Made by a program: the position numbers and the translations under genes
Part shown: piece by piece, positions 1 to 10,890 of the stretch
Position numbering within the stretch: the stretch's first letter is position 1
Layout of the letters: each line of letters starts with the position of its first letter
NCBI GenBank assembly: GCA_019448385.1
Contig: JAGTXO010000020.1
Location: 496,001 to 560,000, forward strand
Reading direction: 5' to 3'
Source of the DNA: Diacronema lutheri
Lineage: Eukaryota; Haptophyta; Pavlovophyceae; Pavlovales; Pavlovaceae
Length of the DNA: 64,000 bases
The notes under the pieces: generated by a model
The model's database searches: none
Told to the model about the DNA's origin: nothing
Seen by the model: only the letters and a program-made list of their open reading frames with translations

Positions 1-51
<51 letters not shown>

Positions 52-598
52 CACCGCCGCCGCCGGCCGCGACGACGAGCGAGCCCGCCGCGCCACGCCC
101 GTTGGGCGTGCCGGCGGGCGGCGCGCTCGCGTGCGCGCCTGCGCCCGCGCTCGCGCCCGCCGCGGCCACGGAGGGCGCGACGTGCGCGTATGCGGGGGCG
201 ACGGTTTCGTCAAGCCACGCGCAGAGCTCGGCGCAAATGTCCGGGTGTCCGGCCGGCTGCACCGGCGTCAGAAGCGCGAGGAGCTCCGACGCCGCCGCCC
301 AGTCGCGCGCGCAGATCAGCGCGTGCGCGAGCCCGAGCGGCTGGTGTAGCGACAGCGGCTCGGTCTGCTCGCCCACGCCGCCGACGAGCTGCGCCCGCAC
401 CGCTGCGGCCACGAGCGCCGCGGCGGCCGCGGCCGCGGCGGCGGCCGGAGCGTCGAGCGCCGTCGCCGCGCTGCTCGTGGCGGGCGCGAGCGCACCCTCC
501 TCCGCACCGCCGCCATCGCCGCCGCCATCGCCGCCATGGCTGCGCCGGCCGCGCGCGCCGCCACCATCCTCGTCGCCACCGCCACCGCCACCACCGCC

Positions 599-633
<35 letters not shown>

Positions 634-2030
634 GCGCGCCGCGCGCGCCGCCGCCGCCGCCGCCGCCGCCGTCCGCGCCGCCCGCCGCGCCGCCGGCGCC
701 ATCCGCCTTGCCCGCCGTCGGCGCGTTGAGCGAGACGGCGCCGATCCGGCCCGCCGCGCCCAGCGCGGCGTCGACGGCCGCGCGGTGGCGCGCGGCCGCG
801 TGCGCGAGCGACGGGCGGAGGTGCGGCAGAAGGTCGGGCAGCGAGACGGCGCGCGCGCTCACGAGCACGGCGGCAAGCGCGTAGAGAGAGGGCGGCGTGG
901 GCGCAGCGGGCCGATCCGCCGCCGCCGCCGCCGCCGCCGCGTCGGCGTCGGCCGCGCCCGTGGGCGGCGCGGGCGCGGGCACAGGCGCGGGCACGGCGGC
1001 CGTCACTGCGTTCTGGTGGAATTTGGCGCCAAGGATGTGCGGCAGCGCGGCGGGCTGGAAGAGCGGCAGGAGGGCGAGCGCGGCGGGCGCGCGTGCGGCG
1101 GGCGCGGCCTGGATGTGCGTGAGGACCACGTCGCACACGCGGTTCGGGTCGAGGTCAAAGTAACCAATCAACGATTGGACGTTTCGCAGAACCGCAGCGG
1201 CGGACGCCCGCTCGGCGCCCGCGCGCGTGCGTGTCGCGGCGGCCGCGTGCGTGGGGAGCTGGGTGGGCAGCTCGGCAAGCTCGGCGAGCAGCTTCGAGTA
1301 GCCCTCACCCTCCTCTCGCAGCAGGTTGAACTTGCACTGCGCGTACCGCTGCGCCGTGTTCACCTTAATCTGCGCGGCGTGCGGCGCGCGGCGCGCGGCG
1401 CGCGCGTGCGCGAGATGAGCGGCGCGAGGCGAGCGGCGCGCGTGGCGCACCGCACGGCGGCACGCTGGTGAGCGCACGGTGCGCGCCGGCTCGGTAGGCG
1501 CGCGGCTGCGGCCGAGGGCGCGGCGAATGTCTTCGGGTGGGCGGGTGACGCGCCGCCCGCGCCGCGCGGCCGCGCGCGCGTGCCTCTCTGCGCTTGAAGG
1601 CCTCGGCGCTTGGCACGAGGTCGGCGGCGGCGAGCAGCTCCACCTCAAGCGTCTCCTTGAGCAGCGCCGCCGGCAGCGCGCCTCCGTCGACGCACGCGCG
1701 CACGAGCTGCACGAGGCGAGGCTTGCGACCGTCCGCGCTCCCCTCGGCCTCGACGCCGAGGTACCACAACGCGTCGGCGAGGGTGGCGCGGAGCGTGTCG
1801 GTGCGCTCGGCGTCGGTGCCCAGCGCGTCGCTCGCGAACAGCGCCGCCGCGTCCGCCTCGCTCAGCGCGCCGCGCAGCACCGCGCGGCACAGCTCGCACG
1901 TGAGCGCCGTGCGCGTCGGCACGCCCTCGGCCGTCACGCCGTCCGCGTCTGCGAGCAGGCGGAGGACGGCGGCCTGTCCACCCTTAGCCCAGTCACGGAG
2001 CACATCGTCCTTGACAAGCACCGTGTCCAT
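1..2030 (-). CDS. THOC2: THO complex subunit 2-like (N-terminal part, cut by window edge)
   Basis: THOC2 is the scaffold of the nuclear THO/TREX complex, which couples transcription to mRNA export. Exon 1 is 2030-1584 and begins MDTVLVKDDVLRDWAKGG. Exon 2 starts at 1369 and stays open to base 1. Joined in phase 0, the junction reads AFKRRE/IKVNT and continues with KFNLLREE, GYSKLLAELAEL and NVQSLIGYFDLDPNRV, which match the hallmark THOC2 block (KFNLLREENEGY...QSLIGYFDLDPNRVLD). Further on, LYALAAVLVSARAVSLPDL and RIGAVSLNAP also follow the family. A Gly/Ala-rich insertion is encoded near 430-700. The intron (1583-1370) has a GC donor and an AG acceptor. The gene is divergent from the neighbour at 2200, with a ~170-bp shared promoter gap. 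The family call is confident; the C-terminus lies outside the window. Confidence 0.88.
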
Positions 2031-2199
2031 CGGTCCGTGCGCGTGCGACGCGCGACACGCGCTCGGCTCGGCGCGCCGGTGCGCGAGCGTGCGGCCCGAG
2101 GAGCGATTTCAGCGAGGGACAGTGGGCGGGGCGACGAGCGACGAGCAGCACGATGGCGGCGGCGGTGGAGGCGAGGTGAGGTGAGGTAAGGATGAGGCG

Positions 2200-5100
2200 A
2201 TGACGGTGACGGCATCGGCGGCGGTGGGCGCGGGGATCCGGCGGCGGCGCGCGCTGGTGCCCGCGCTGCTCAGCGCGCTCGCGCTCGTTGTCGCCGCGCA
2301 GCTCGTCCTCCGCAGCGAGCGGCTGGCCACACCCACGCCCGTGTCGGTCGTGCGCGGCGCGTCGCCGCCCGCCGAGCGGCCCGCCGCGCGCGCCGCGCCG
2401 AGCGAGGCGCTCGGCGGTGCGCACGCGCCGGCCACGTCGGACTCGGCCTCGACGCCGGTGCCGCGCCCAGCGGCGCAGCCCGCCCCTTCGCACGCCATCG
2501 CGCTCGTCGCCGTGCGCGAGCGAGCGCCCGGGCGCGCGCGCCGGTTTGTCGCGGTAAGCGACGCTTCGTCGGCCGAGCTCGAGATGCGCACCCTCGCCGC
2601 CGCGCTTGGCGCGAGCACGCACTTTGAGCTGTGGGCGATGAGCGGCGGCGCTGCGTGCGAGCCGCCCGCCGACGCGCCGCCCGCGAACGCCACTGCCTTC
2701 GCCATCCGTTCGCGCCGCACCGGCCGCTTCGTGCGCGCGCGCGCGCGCGGCGCGGCCGCGGAATGGACGCTCACTGCGGATGTGCGATGGTGGCACGTGC
2801 GCGCGAACGGCACGCGCGGCGGCGCGCCGGCGGATGCGCCGGGACCCTTCCCAGCCCACGCAACCTTCGTCTTCGTGCCTGAAAGGGCCGACGTGAGCCG
2901 CGCGCGCCCGCGCGAGCCGCGCGCGCCGCTCAGCCGCGCGGCCGCCGACGCGGACGCGGACGCCGACGCGCGCGCGGACGTGGTGGACGGCGTGGCCCTC
3001 GGCACGGAGGGGCTTCTCTGGAGCTGCGGCAAGCGCGGTTTCGTCAACGCCCGGCCGGGCGGTCGCCTGCGCACGCACTCGGACGCCGGCCCGCCATTTC
3101 AAACGCCCGCCGGCGCGCGCTCCGCCGCGCGCCTCGCGCTCGTCCCGCGCGGCGTGGCGGGCGGCGCCGCCGGCCGCGCGGACGCGACGCGCGCCTCGCG
3201 GCTGCTGCCGCCATACCGCGTCGTCTCAATTGACTACCACATTGCGACCGCGCGTGAGTCAGGCGCAGTGCTGCGCAGTTTTGGGCTCGACTTTGCGGAG
3301 CATTCCCTCTCCGGAGCGTGCGCGCGCACGCGCACGTGCGCATCCGGACTGCAGGTGTGCGAGCTCGCGCGCGCGCGCGCGCGCAATACCCGCGCATGCG
3401 CGCGCGGGTATGCGCGCGGGTCGGGTGTGCGCGGTGGAGCGCGCGCGCGCGTCGTAGCGGGCGCGGCGGCGTGCGCTCGCGGGCCCCGGAGCGCGCGCGC
3501 TGCGCACACATGGCCCACGCAGCGCCCAACCGCGAGGGCTTTGAAGCTTACGTTCTGGCGGCGCTCGTCTCTGTCACGTGCCGACTGCGGCCGTCCACTG
3601 TCACACCCGTCACGCACGAACGTTGCATAACCTCGTCAGGTGCTTACTCGTGAGAATGGCTTCACGCTCTGCCCGCGCCCGCACGACCTGCGTCGGCGCT
3701 TCTTCGCGCGCTACCGCAGCTCGCAGCTCGTGCGCGGCGCTGACGCATTCATCTGCTCGCACCCAGCGGTGCGCGCGCGCAGCTGACTCGGCTCACTCGG
3801 CTGACTGAGCGACTGAGCGCATTCGCGGCCCCTTTCCCTCCCGCGGCCCGTCGCTGTCTGTGCAAGTAAGCGGCCAAGGTGCCGCCTCTGCTGCCTCCGC
3901 CGCTTCTGCCGTGCCCGCCGCACCGCCACACCGCCACACCTGCGCGCGTGTCCGGCCTGGAAGCGAGCGCTGCCCCCTGCTCGGCGCCTGAGCGCGGTTC
4001 TGACCCCGCCGCCCCCTTTAAAACGTCCGCGCAGGCGCTGTGCGAGCTCTTCCTGCCATTCAACCGCGCGCTCATCGTCGTCGTGACGACCAACCTTGAG
4101 CTCGCGCGCGAGAATCCGACGCGCTGGGCGGATTGGCTGAGCGTTGTCCGGCGGCTCGCCGCCGACCCGCGCGCGCTCGTCGCGGCCAACTCGGCGTATG
4201 ACGCGGCGTACGTCGCGCACTTTGCGCGCGTCACGCCCGTGCTCCTTCCGACGCTCGCGCCATACGTAGACGCGGCGTACGCGCCGACGCGCGACTCGTA
4301 CCTTCTCGCCCCTGCGCATTCGGACGCCGCACGCGCTTTCCTCGAGGGCGCGCGCGCGCTCTGCGCGCCCTACGTGGCCGTGCACTGGCTGCGCGAGCTG
4401 TACGCCGAGTACAGCTTCGAGCAGCTCGCGTCGCACCGCGCCGTCGTGTTCGTGCCGTACACAAAGTCGGTCATGTCGCTCTTCGAGCTCTATCGCATGG
4501 CCGTGCCCATCTTTGCGCCGTCGCTCGAGGTGCGATCGCGGCTGCACGCCTCGCGGCGCAGCGTGGCGCGCAAGACACACGGCTCGTCCCAGCACAGCCG
4601 CCCTTTGCCGCCCCTGCACCGCCTTGTGTGCCGCGGTATGTGAATGTTTTCACCGCCTGCTCACCCAACCGCCGGGCTCACCTTCCGTCACTCTCAACCC
4701 GCCGCCTCCACCCTCCACTCGCCACCCTCATCACACTGCACCCCACACAGCTCCTAGTCAAGCTGGAGATGGAGCAGGCCGTGATGTCGGAGCGGATCTA
4801 CTGGCAGGGCGCGCCCGCGCCCGCGGAGGCGGCGGCGGAGCTCAGCCCAAACACGCGCTCCGACCGCCTCGCCGTCGAGCACTGGCTCGCGCTGAGCGAC
4901 CACCTCGTCTTCCCGCACGTGCTGCTCTTCGACTCGGCCGCCGACCTCGGCGCGCAGCTGCGGCGCGCGACGGCCGAGAGCCTGCGCGCGGTGAGCGGGC
5001 GGATGCGCGCACATATGGTTGTGCACGAGGCCGTTGTGCGCGCGCGCTGGGCCGAGGCGCTTGAGCGCATCTTTGCGGGGCAGCGGCCGGGCGACGCGCC

Positions 5101-5212
5101 GGTGCCCGCATCGCTCGACAACGAGCTGCGCGCGCGGTACGGGCTCGAGCTCCCCCACGCCGAGCCGGACTGCAGCCGCCTGTCGGCGCCTGACGAGGGG
5201 CGTTGGAACTAG
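2200..5212 (+). CDS. Type II membrane protein, glycosyltransferase-like (uncharacterised family)
   Basis: Four exons are proposed: 2200-3315, 3640-3768, 4035-4529 and 4751-5212, giving about 733 aa. A short basic N-terminus precedes one hydrophobic helix (LVPALLSALALVVAAQ, residues ~23-42), as in Golgi type II proteins. A low-complexity stem follows, then the conserved part: RVVSIDYHIATARE, SLSG, FICSHPA/ALCELFLPFNRALI, a TRWADWLSVVRRLAADPRALVAAN-type helix region, and VVFVPYTKSVMSLFELYRMAVPIF. This layout resembles uncharacterised eukaryotic proteins with a C-S-x-P-A-x-x-C-E-L-x-x-P-F-N block that I associate with glycosyltransferase-like folds; that link is from memory. Exon 1 must end at 3315 to keep phase, so intron 1 has a GC donor. 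Introns 2 and 3 are GT-AG. The membrane anchor and exon structure are firmer than the enzymatic role. Confidence 0.6.
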
Positions 5213-5379
5213 GCTCATGCACTTTCGCCCCGGCACCGAGGAATGTTCCGTATCCTGGACTTGTCCCGGTTGCGTCAAAGGACCTACCTTTAAGACCGTG
5301 GAGGCGCGTTGGGAGAGTTAAAGGGGGGTCCACAAAAAGAGCACGTCTGTTTTTGGAACGCGACTTCACACAGCCGGCC

Positions 5380-7248
5380 ATGTGCACCTCGCTCGTCCCG
5401 ACTTCAACGCGCGCCGCCGCCGGCCTCCTCGCCGCCTTCGGCCTCTTCTCCGGCGCGTACGCGCTGCCCGTCCTCCCCGCCGACGGGATACCCGTCGTCG
5501 CGTGCCGCCTCAAGCTGATCACGATGGACGTGGGCGCGACCGAGTACGACATAGCCGGCGGCCTGAACCACTCCAGCCCGTGCTGGCTCTGCTGCGACCC
5601 GGCGGTGGATGTGGACGACGCGGAGGACGAGTGCCCGGTGCTGTACGGCGAGGACATGCGCCACCTTCGCACCGCCGACGCTGGCGAGATCGTCACCCTC
5701 CGAGACCTCAACTACGGCACGCGCGTGCTCGTGAGCAGCCTCACCCAGCTGCCGACCGAGACGCGCCATTCGTTCGGCATCGACGGGCGCGCGGCGTGGC
5801 GCCCGAGCTTCGTCACGCTCCCCGGAGGGCGCGGCGGGCCTGGACGCACGCTCCAGGAGGCGCTCGGCACGGGCGCCACCTTCATCGACCGCGCGCACGC
5901 GCACGGCAAACGCAACTTCCTGAGCGTCATCGTCGGTTCCATCGAAGCGGGCAACGGCGTCGTGCACGACTGGGGCGCGACGCCGTGCAAGAGGTCCGAG
6001 GTGCGCAAGCAAATGTGGGGCATCCCGGAGGGCGTGCGCATTGCCGTCGGCGGCTCGCCGTTCGCGCTCGAGCCCAAGTGCAAGGATGCGGACGGCGTGT
6101 GCAAGTACAACGTCCGCGACCACCTGCGCGTCGTCTCGCGCAACGCCGTCACGCCAAACTCAATGCTGAGCAAGGAGTTGACCCTGCCGGTGGTGCGCAA
6201 CTGGCCCGCAAACTTTTGCGGCTGGGCCAAGATCTGGACCGCCATCAAGGCGGCGATCGTCGAGGACGGCACGTACAACATCGCCGACTTCAACCACGTG
6301 ATCGCCTTTGTGCCCAAGCATTGCGCCATCGGACAGGGTGCGTCCGCGCGCGCCCGCGCTGTCTCGCGCCGTCGCTGCCCTCGCACTGTGCTCGCGCCTC
6401 CGCAAAATCCGGGCGCGATGCGCGCCCCGACAGCACCTGAGCCGGTCGCGCCGGCGCGTGCGCGCTCGGACGTGCGCGCTGCTTCGCACAGGCAACTTGC
6501 CGGGCAAGTACGTCATCGTCAACCAGTGCCCCGGCACGAGCGTGCGCGACAACACACCCATATTGGTCGCGCACGAGCTCGGGCACAACCTCGGCTTCCA
6601 CCATGCGGGTATCGTCGGCAAGGGCGAGTACGACGACTTTAGCAGCATGATGGGCGTGTCGTGGTCTGATCGCACCATGTCAATCAACATGGCGCACCGG
6701 TCCGCGCGTTTCGTCGCCCGCTCGCCCTCGCAGCGCTGGCGCACGCGCGCGAGCGTGCGGCGCGCGCTCTCTGACGCCGTTCGTCGCCCGTGCGCACGCC
6801 GCCCACGCACCCGCGCCTGTGGAGCAGGCTCATGTTCAACTGGCTGCCGGGCCTGCCCAACTCGATTCGGATCGAGACGTCCGACCGAATGGTGGATCGA
6901 ACATTCACCGTCAAGCTGGCCGACCCGAACAACCGGGGCAAGCCGCCGGGCACAAAGTGGGCCGTCGAGATTCACGACGGCTCGCGCTCGTGGTACGTCG
7001 CCTACCGCGGCTGCACGGCGTACGACCTTCCCTCGGTTAACGGCTGGTGCGGGCAGGTGCAGATCTCGTTCCGCGACGACGGCGACACGCACGGCTACCA
7101 CCACGCTTTCCTCTCGGCGGCCAGCGAGTCCATCTCCTTTGGCACCGCCAACTTTGTTACCGCGACTACCCTCGTCGCCGTCCGGCCGAGCCTTGGCTTT
7201 GGTCCGTCGGCGTACGTGCCTGTGCAGCTGCGCGTCGCGCGCACGTGA
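5380..7248 (+). CDS. Secreted metalloprotease, peptidase M11 (gametolysin) type
   Basis: Three exons, 5380-6337, 6492-6699 and 6828-7248, splice in phase to about 528 aa. An N-terminal signal peptide is clear: hydrophobic AAAGLLAAFGLFSGAYA after MCTSLVPTSTR. The zinc site HELGHNLGFHHA is in exon 2, with the HExxHxxGxxH pattern of metzincins, and is followed by a Met-turn (SSMMG). Exon 3 starts RLMFNWLPGLPN, matching the FNW/GWL segment that follows the Met-turn in gametolysins, and ends in a beta-rich C-terminal domain. Gametolysins degrade Hyp-rich algal cell-wall or matrix proteins, so an extracellular matrix role is likely. All introns are GT-AG. The ATG at 5380 is chosen because it begins the signal peptide. 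Codon use matches neighbours, with no sign of transfer. Confidence 0.8.
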
Positions 7249-7523
7249 GCGATCGCACGCGCCTTTTCTCGTTGTTGGTTTTGTTGTTTGCGCGGGACGA
7301 GCTGTTGGGCGGCATTGCACGAGCGTGGCCACATGCGTCGAGTGGCAGTGCATGAGCTCCATGGGCAGGGCCGAGCGGGGACGCGATCTCACTCAGCCCC
7401 TGTGTCACAGTTCTGAAAGTGGTTTTTAAGGAATCACGCACCCCGGGCTCGCCACGAATGCGTGCGGCACCGCGTCATACGCCCGCCGTGCGGTGCGCCG
7501 CGACGCGCCGCGCCGCCGCGCGG

Positions 7524-8189
7524 TCACGCCGCGACGTGCGCGTTGCACAGCGGGCACGTGTCGCGCCCGTCTGTGAGCCATTTCACGAGGCACTTGCGGT
7601 GGAAAGGCCCGTGGCCGCAGCCGCGCAGCTTTGCGCCACGCTGCCACGGCTCGACGATCTCGAGGCAGATGGCGCACGACGCGCGGCGCGCGGCGGTCGT
7701 GGCGACGATCGCCCTTGGCAGCTGCTCGGCGCGCAGCACGGCCTTCTTCGCGACGGACTGGTCGAGTGCGAGGAGGAGCTCGTGGTCCTCGGGCGTGATC
7801 TCGCGCGCCTCGAGGCTCCGCACCTGGTGCCGCGTCAGCCCGCACGGTAGCACCTCGTCGTGCCTGTAGCGGCGTGCGTACGCGAGCGCGTAGATGCCGT
7901 CGTCCCGGTCGTGCGCGCGGTCGGCGTGCCACGCGGCGTCGGTAAATGGCGCGCTCAACGCCAAGCATAGCGCTCGGAGCAGCCCGCTGCCGAACGGCGC
8001 CGACGGCTCCGGCTCGAGCGTGCGGCCGGCGTGCAGCACGAGCACGCCGCCCGCCGGGTGGGCGCCATACGCATGCTCGGTGCCGGTGAAGCCGGCCATG
8101 CCGCGGGCGCGAAGCGCGTCTGCCTGGCGCAGCGCGTGCGCCGGCGCTCCTCCCTGCAGCAGCTGCCGACGCTCCTCCCTGGGTGTCAT
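7524..8189 (-). CDS. RING-H2 finger protein, probable E3 ubiquitin ligase
   Basis: Single-exon gene of 221 aa. The C-terminal 50 residues form a RING-H2 finger: CAIC at ~172, CGHGPFHRKC in the middle and CPLC at ~212, in the C-x2-C...C-x-H-x3-H-x2-C...C-x2-C spacing. These chelate two zinc ions, and such domains recruit E2 enzymes. The first ~170 residues (including TEHAYGAHPAGGVLVLHAG and DDGIYALAYARRYRHDEVL) are not a family I recognise. They have no membrane segment, so the protein is probably cytosolic or nuclear. The start MTPREERRQLLQGG is the first good ATG after an upstream gap. The gene is divergent from a small ORF starting at 8288, sharing a ~100-bp promoter region. Confidence 0.72.
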   Translation of the reverse strand: MTPREERRQLLQGGAPAHALRQADALRARGMAGFTGTEHAYGAHPAGGVLVLHAGRTLEPEPSAPFGSGLLRALCLALSAPFTDAAWHADRAHDRDDGIYALAYARRYRHDEVLPCGLTRHQVRSLEAREITPEDHELLLALDQSVAKKAVLRAEQLPRAIVATTAARRASCAICLEIVEPWQRGAKLRGCGHGPFHRKCLVKWLTDGRDTCPLCNAHVAA

Positions 8190-8287
8190 ACTGGCGAAGG
8201 CCGCTCGTGGGCGTGAGGGCCGTCCGTGCGGAACTGTTCGCGCCAGCAGCCGGAACAGGAGAATATTCAGACTCTTGTACCCAATGA

Positions 8288-8608
8288 TTGCCCGGAACCG
8301 TTGCTAGCACGATGGCGGCGCGGATGGACACGGACACGAGTGGGGACGCGACGCTGGAGCAGTCGGTCGCCGACCTCGTGCTCGCGCAAGCGAGCGTCAG
8401 CGACGCTGATCGCGAGCGCACGGAGCGCTTCGCCGCGAGCGCGCTCGCGGCGTGCGCGCGGTACAACCGAGAAACTGCCAAGCTCGCGGCGCGGCAGCAG
8501 CGCTTCCGGCAGGAGTTTGGCGCCGAGCTCATTGCGAGCTGGGCGGCGGACCAGCTTGGCGGGCGACCTGTGGCCGCGCCGCTCGGTGATGACGCAACGA
8601 GCTCATGA
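8288..8608 (+). CDS. Small hypothetical protein
   Basis: Open frame of 106 aa, or ~98 aa from the internal ATG at 8312. Composition is helical and charged (SVADLVLAQASVSDADRERTERFAASALAACARYN, then KLAARQQRFRQEF), looks like real protein, and uses G/C third positions. No signal peptide or membrane segment is present, and I do not recognise a family. It is head-to-head with the RING-H2 gene. A following near-repeat of GATGACGCAACGAG (8588-8601 and 8630-8643) lies at its 3' end. It could be a genuine small gene or a spurious frame in GC-rich DNA; the charged amphipathic composition favours the former. Confidence 0.35.
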   Translation: MPGTVASTMAARMDTDTSGDATLEQSVADLVLAQASVSDADRERTERFAASALAACARYNRETAKLAARQQRFRQEFGAELIASWAADQLGGRPVAAPLGDDATSS

Positions 8609-8817
8609 GGATCGGCGCGCGCGACGGCGATGACGCAACGAGCCAAGAGGGGGTGAGGCTCGGCGCGCGTGACCGCGCTTGCCCTGCATCTTGCTCCCTT
8701 CTACCCGGAGCTGAGCCGCCGTCCTTGTCGCCCGGAGCTGGGCCGCCGCCCGGCTGTCGGGCGTCGATGTGCCTGCGCAGCCAGCGCGCGCACGCGTCGG
8801 TACGATGAAGCGGCGAA

Positions 8818-10584
8818 CTACGTCCTGCGCGTCAGCCACCAGAGCACGAGCGCGATCGCCAGCAGCAGGCCGACGCAAGACGCGACCAGCGCCAGCCGAC
8901 AGCGCGTGCTCGTCATGAGCGACGTGCACCGCCGTGCGCACCGCGCCGACGAGACCGAGCACGCGGGCACGCACGGCGGCGAGCCGCAGATGGCGCACGC
9001 GCACGTGGGCGTGCACCACAACGTGCACCCGCTGACGTGCGTCCGCCGCACCGCCGGCCCTTTGAGGGAGAGGTGGATCACGCCAACATTCGAGCCGAGC
9101 GGGAGCGCGAGCAGCTCCGGCTCGCACAACGCCAGTGGTGCGGGCAGCACGGGCGCGGGCAGCCACACTTGACCGACGAGCGTGTCGGCCTCCGGATCGA
9201 TCCGCTCGGCGGCGGCGATGTACACGCGCACCTTGAGTGCGTCATTCGCCTGATACTCAATGGCACCCGCGGTCCAATCAAAAATTGGCGTGCGTGTCTC
9301 GTACTGCACCTACGCGACGAGGGCGCCGTTTCGGGAGGGAATCGGTGAGCGAGGTGGGATGGCGGCGAGCGGCGTGTGGGGTGGGGGGCGACGGCGCGCG
9401 CACGCCGGACGCCGCACGGCGGGGCAATGCGCGGCGCACAGGCGCACAGGCACGCAGGCGCGGAGCCGCGCATGCAAGTGGCCCCTGCTGTGCCGTGACT
9501 TGCTGCTGCCCTTGCGCCGCACCGGTGAGAAGCGCTTCACGCCGCCATGCTCAACCGCCACGTACACCGACGGCGGCAAGCCAAACGGCGCCTCCTCGTT
9601 CGCTGCGGCATTAAGCTCGACGCTCTCGACGCGCACGGCGAACGTGTACGTGGCGCTGTACGCCTGCGTCGTGAGAAAGACATCGGCCTCGCGGTTGAGC
9701 GCGAGGTCGAGCGTCACCTCGGTGAAGCCGACGCCAAAGCGCGGCGCCATGCGCATCACGTCCTGGCACCGGGGCGGGTTTCGCAAGCGGGCCGGCTGAG
9801 GTCAGCACGAGCGGCCGAACGTGCGGCCGAGGGGAACTCACCCCTGCACCAGGGTCGCTAGGCGAGCGCGGGGGCCAGTGAGGCTGCACGCGAAAGGAGG
9901 TCCGTGCCAGCGCACCTCGACCGTTCGTATTGACGCGTGGCTGTGCGTTGGCGTGCACGCGTCCGTTGGCCGGCGGAGGCGCATCCCGTGAAAGAAGAAG
10001 ACGGGCATGTCGCTGCCCTCGCCGGCGCGCAACTTGGGCGTCGAGCGCAGCCGATGCACGTCCGCGCGCCGGCGCAGGCGCGCGCGCGTGATGATGTCTC
10101 GGAAGCTCGGGTGCGACACCGCAAGCTGGAGAAGTGATGACGATTGCAGCGCAGCGCCGTCGACGGCGGCGACGGCGGCACGGCCGTCGAAGCGCTCTTG
10201 CGAGCCGCCGGGGGCGTTGGCCACGGCGAAGGGACGGACTAGCTCCGCGCCGACGTCCGTGGGCAGGCGCGGGTCGGGCATGCCGGTGCCCGAGTCGGCG
10301 GTGTCGTGCGCACGGCCGTCTCTGTCACTGGGGTCGGACGCCACGGCCCATTGCGGTATCGCGCTGGCCGGCTGCGGCGGCGCGCAGCTCGCCCTGACTG
10401 AAGACGACGAATATGGGTAGATGCCAAGATGCGGCGCCAGCTCGAGCATGACGAGCGGCATCATCGGCAGCTCTACGTCCCAAACCTGAACCTTGATCGT
10501 CACGGCGGGGTTGACGGTGATGGAATTCCCGCTCGAGTAGTCCGCGGCAAAGTGACGGTGAATAGCGCGCCTGAACTTCTCCAT
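8818..10584 (-). CDS. Tail-anchored C2-domain-like membrane protein
   Basis: Three exons, 10584-9916, 9795-9523 and 9309-8818, join in phase 0 to 477 aa. Exon 1 starts MEKFRRAIHRHFAADYSSGN and contains TIKVQVWDVELP and VFFFHGMRLRR. Exons 2 and 3 hold a beta-rich module: SVYVAVEHGGVKRFSP/VQYETRTPIFDW, then ALKVRVYIAAAERIDPEADTLVGQVWLP. This follows the C2 pattern (tNPvW, LxVxVxDxD, D..iG). Only some of the usual acidic Ca2+ ligands are evident. The C-terminus ends in one hydrophobic helix (VASCVGLLLAIALVLWWL) plus TRRT, typical of a tail anchor, so it probably sits on the cytosolic face of an inner membrane, perhaps in lipid binding or membrane contact. Both introns are GT-AG (GTGCGC and GTGCGG donors). 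Confidence 0.6.
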
Positions 10585-10659
10585 TTGCTACTCGAAAGTG
10601 GCGTTCAGCAGCCGCGTCGCGGCGGCCTCGTGCTGTTCACCGGCCATCGCTTTGAGGCT

Positions 10660-10800
10660 TCAACGGCCAGAATTCATGAATATGGGTATACTCATATTGG
10701 AACTAACGACGCTTACAGGCGGGTCAGCAGGGGGGGCGTGCACGGGGCCGAGGCTGGACAACCGGAGCGAGCGAAAGAGAGCGCGCGCGCAACGTCGGGC
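10660..10800. repeat. Dispersed repeat, copy A
   Basis: This segment is highly similar to 12150-12265. Both share AATTCATGAAT, CTAACGACGCTTACAGGCGG and GGGGCCGAGGCTGGACAA. In copy A the 20-base block carrying GGGTATACTCATATTGGAAC sits between the first two motifs. In copy B the same block lies about 85 bases downstream. The two copies flank the 424-bp tandem. No coding potential is apparent. Confidence 0.7.
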
Positions 10801-10890
10801 CGAAGTCAGGGCGTCGACCCTGTGCACGCCGGCAGCGGAGACGGCAGGGACGGCGAGGGCGCGGCGGGGGCGTGCCAACCCCCGCCGCGC

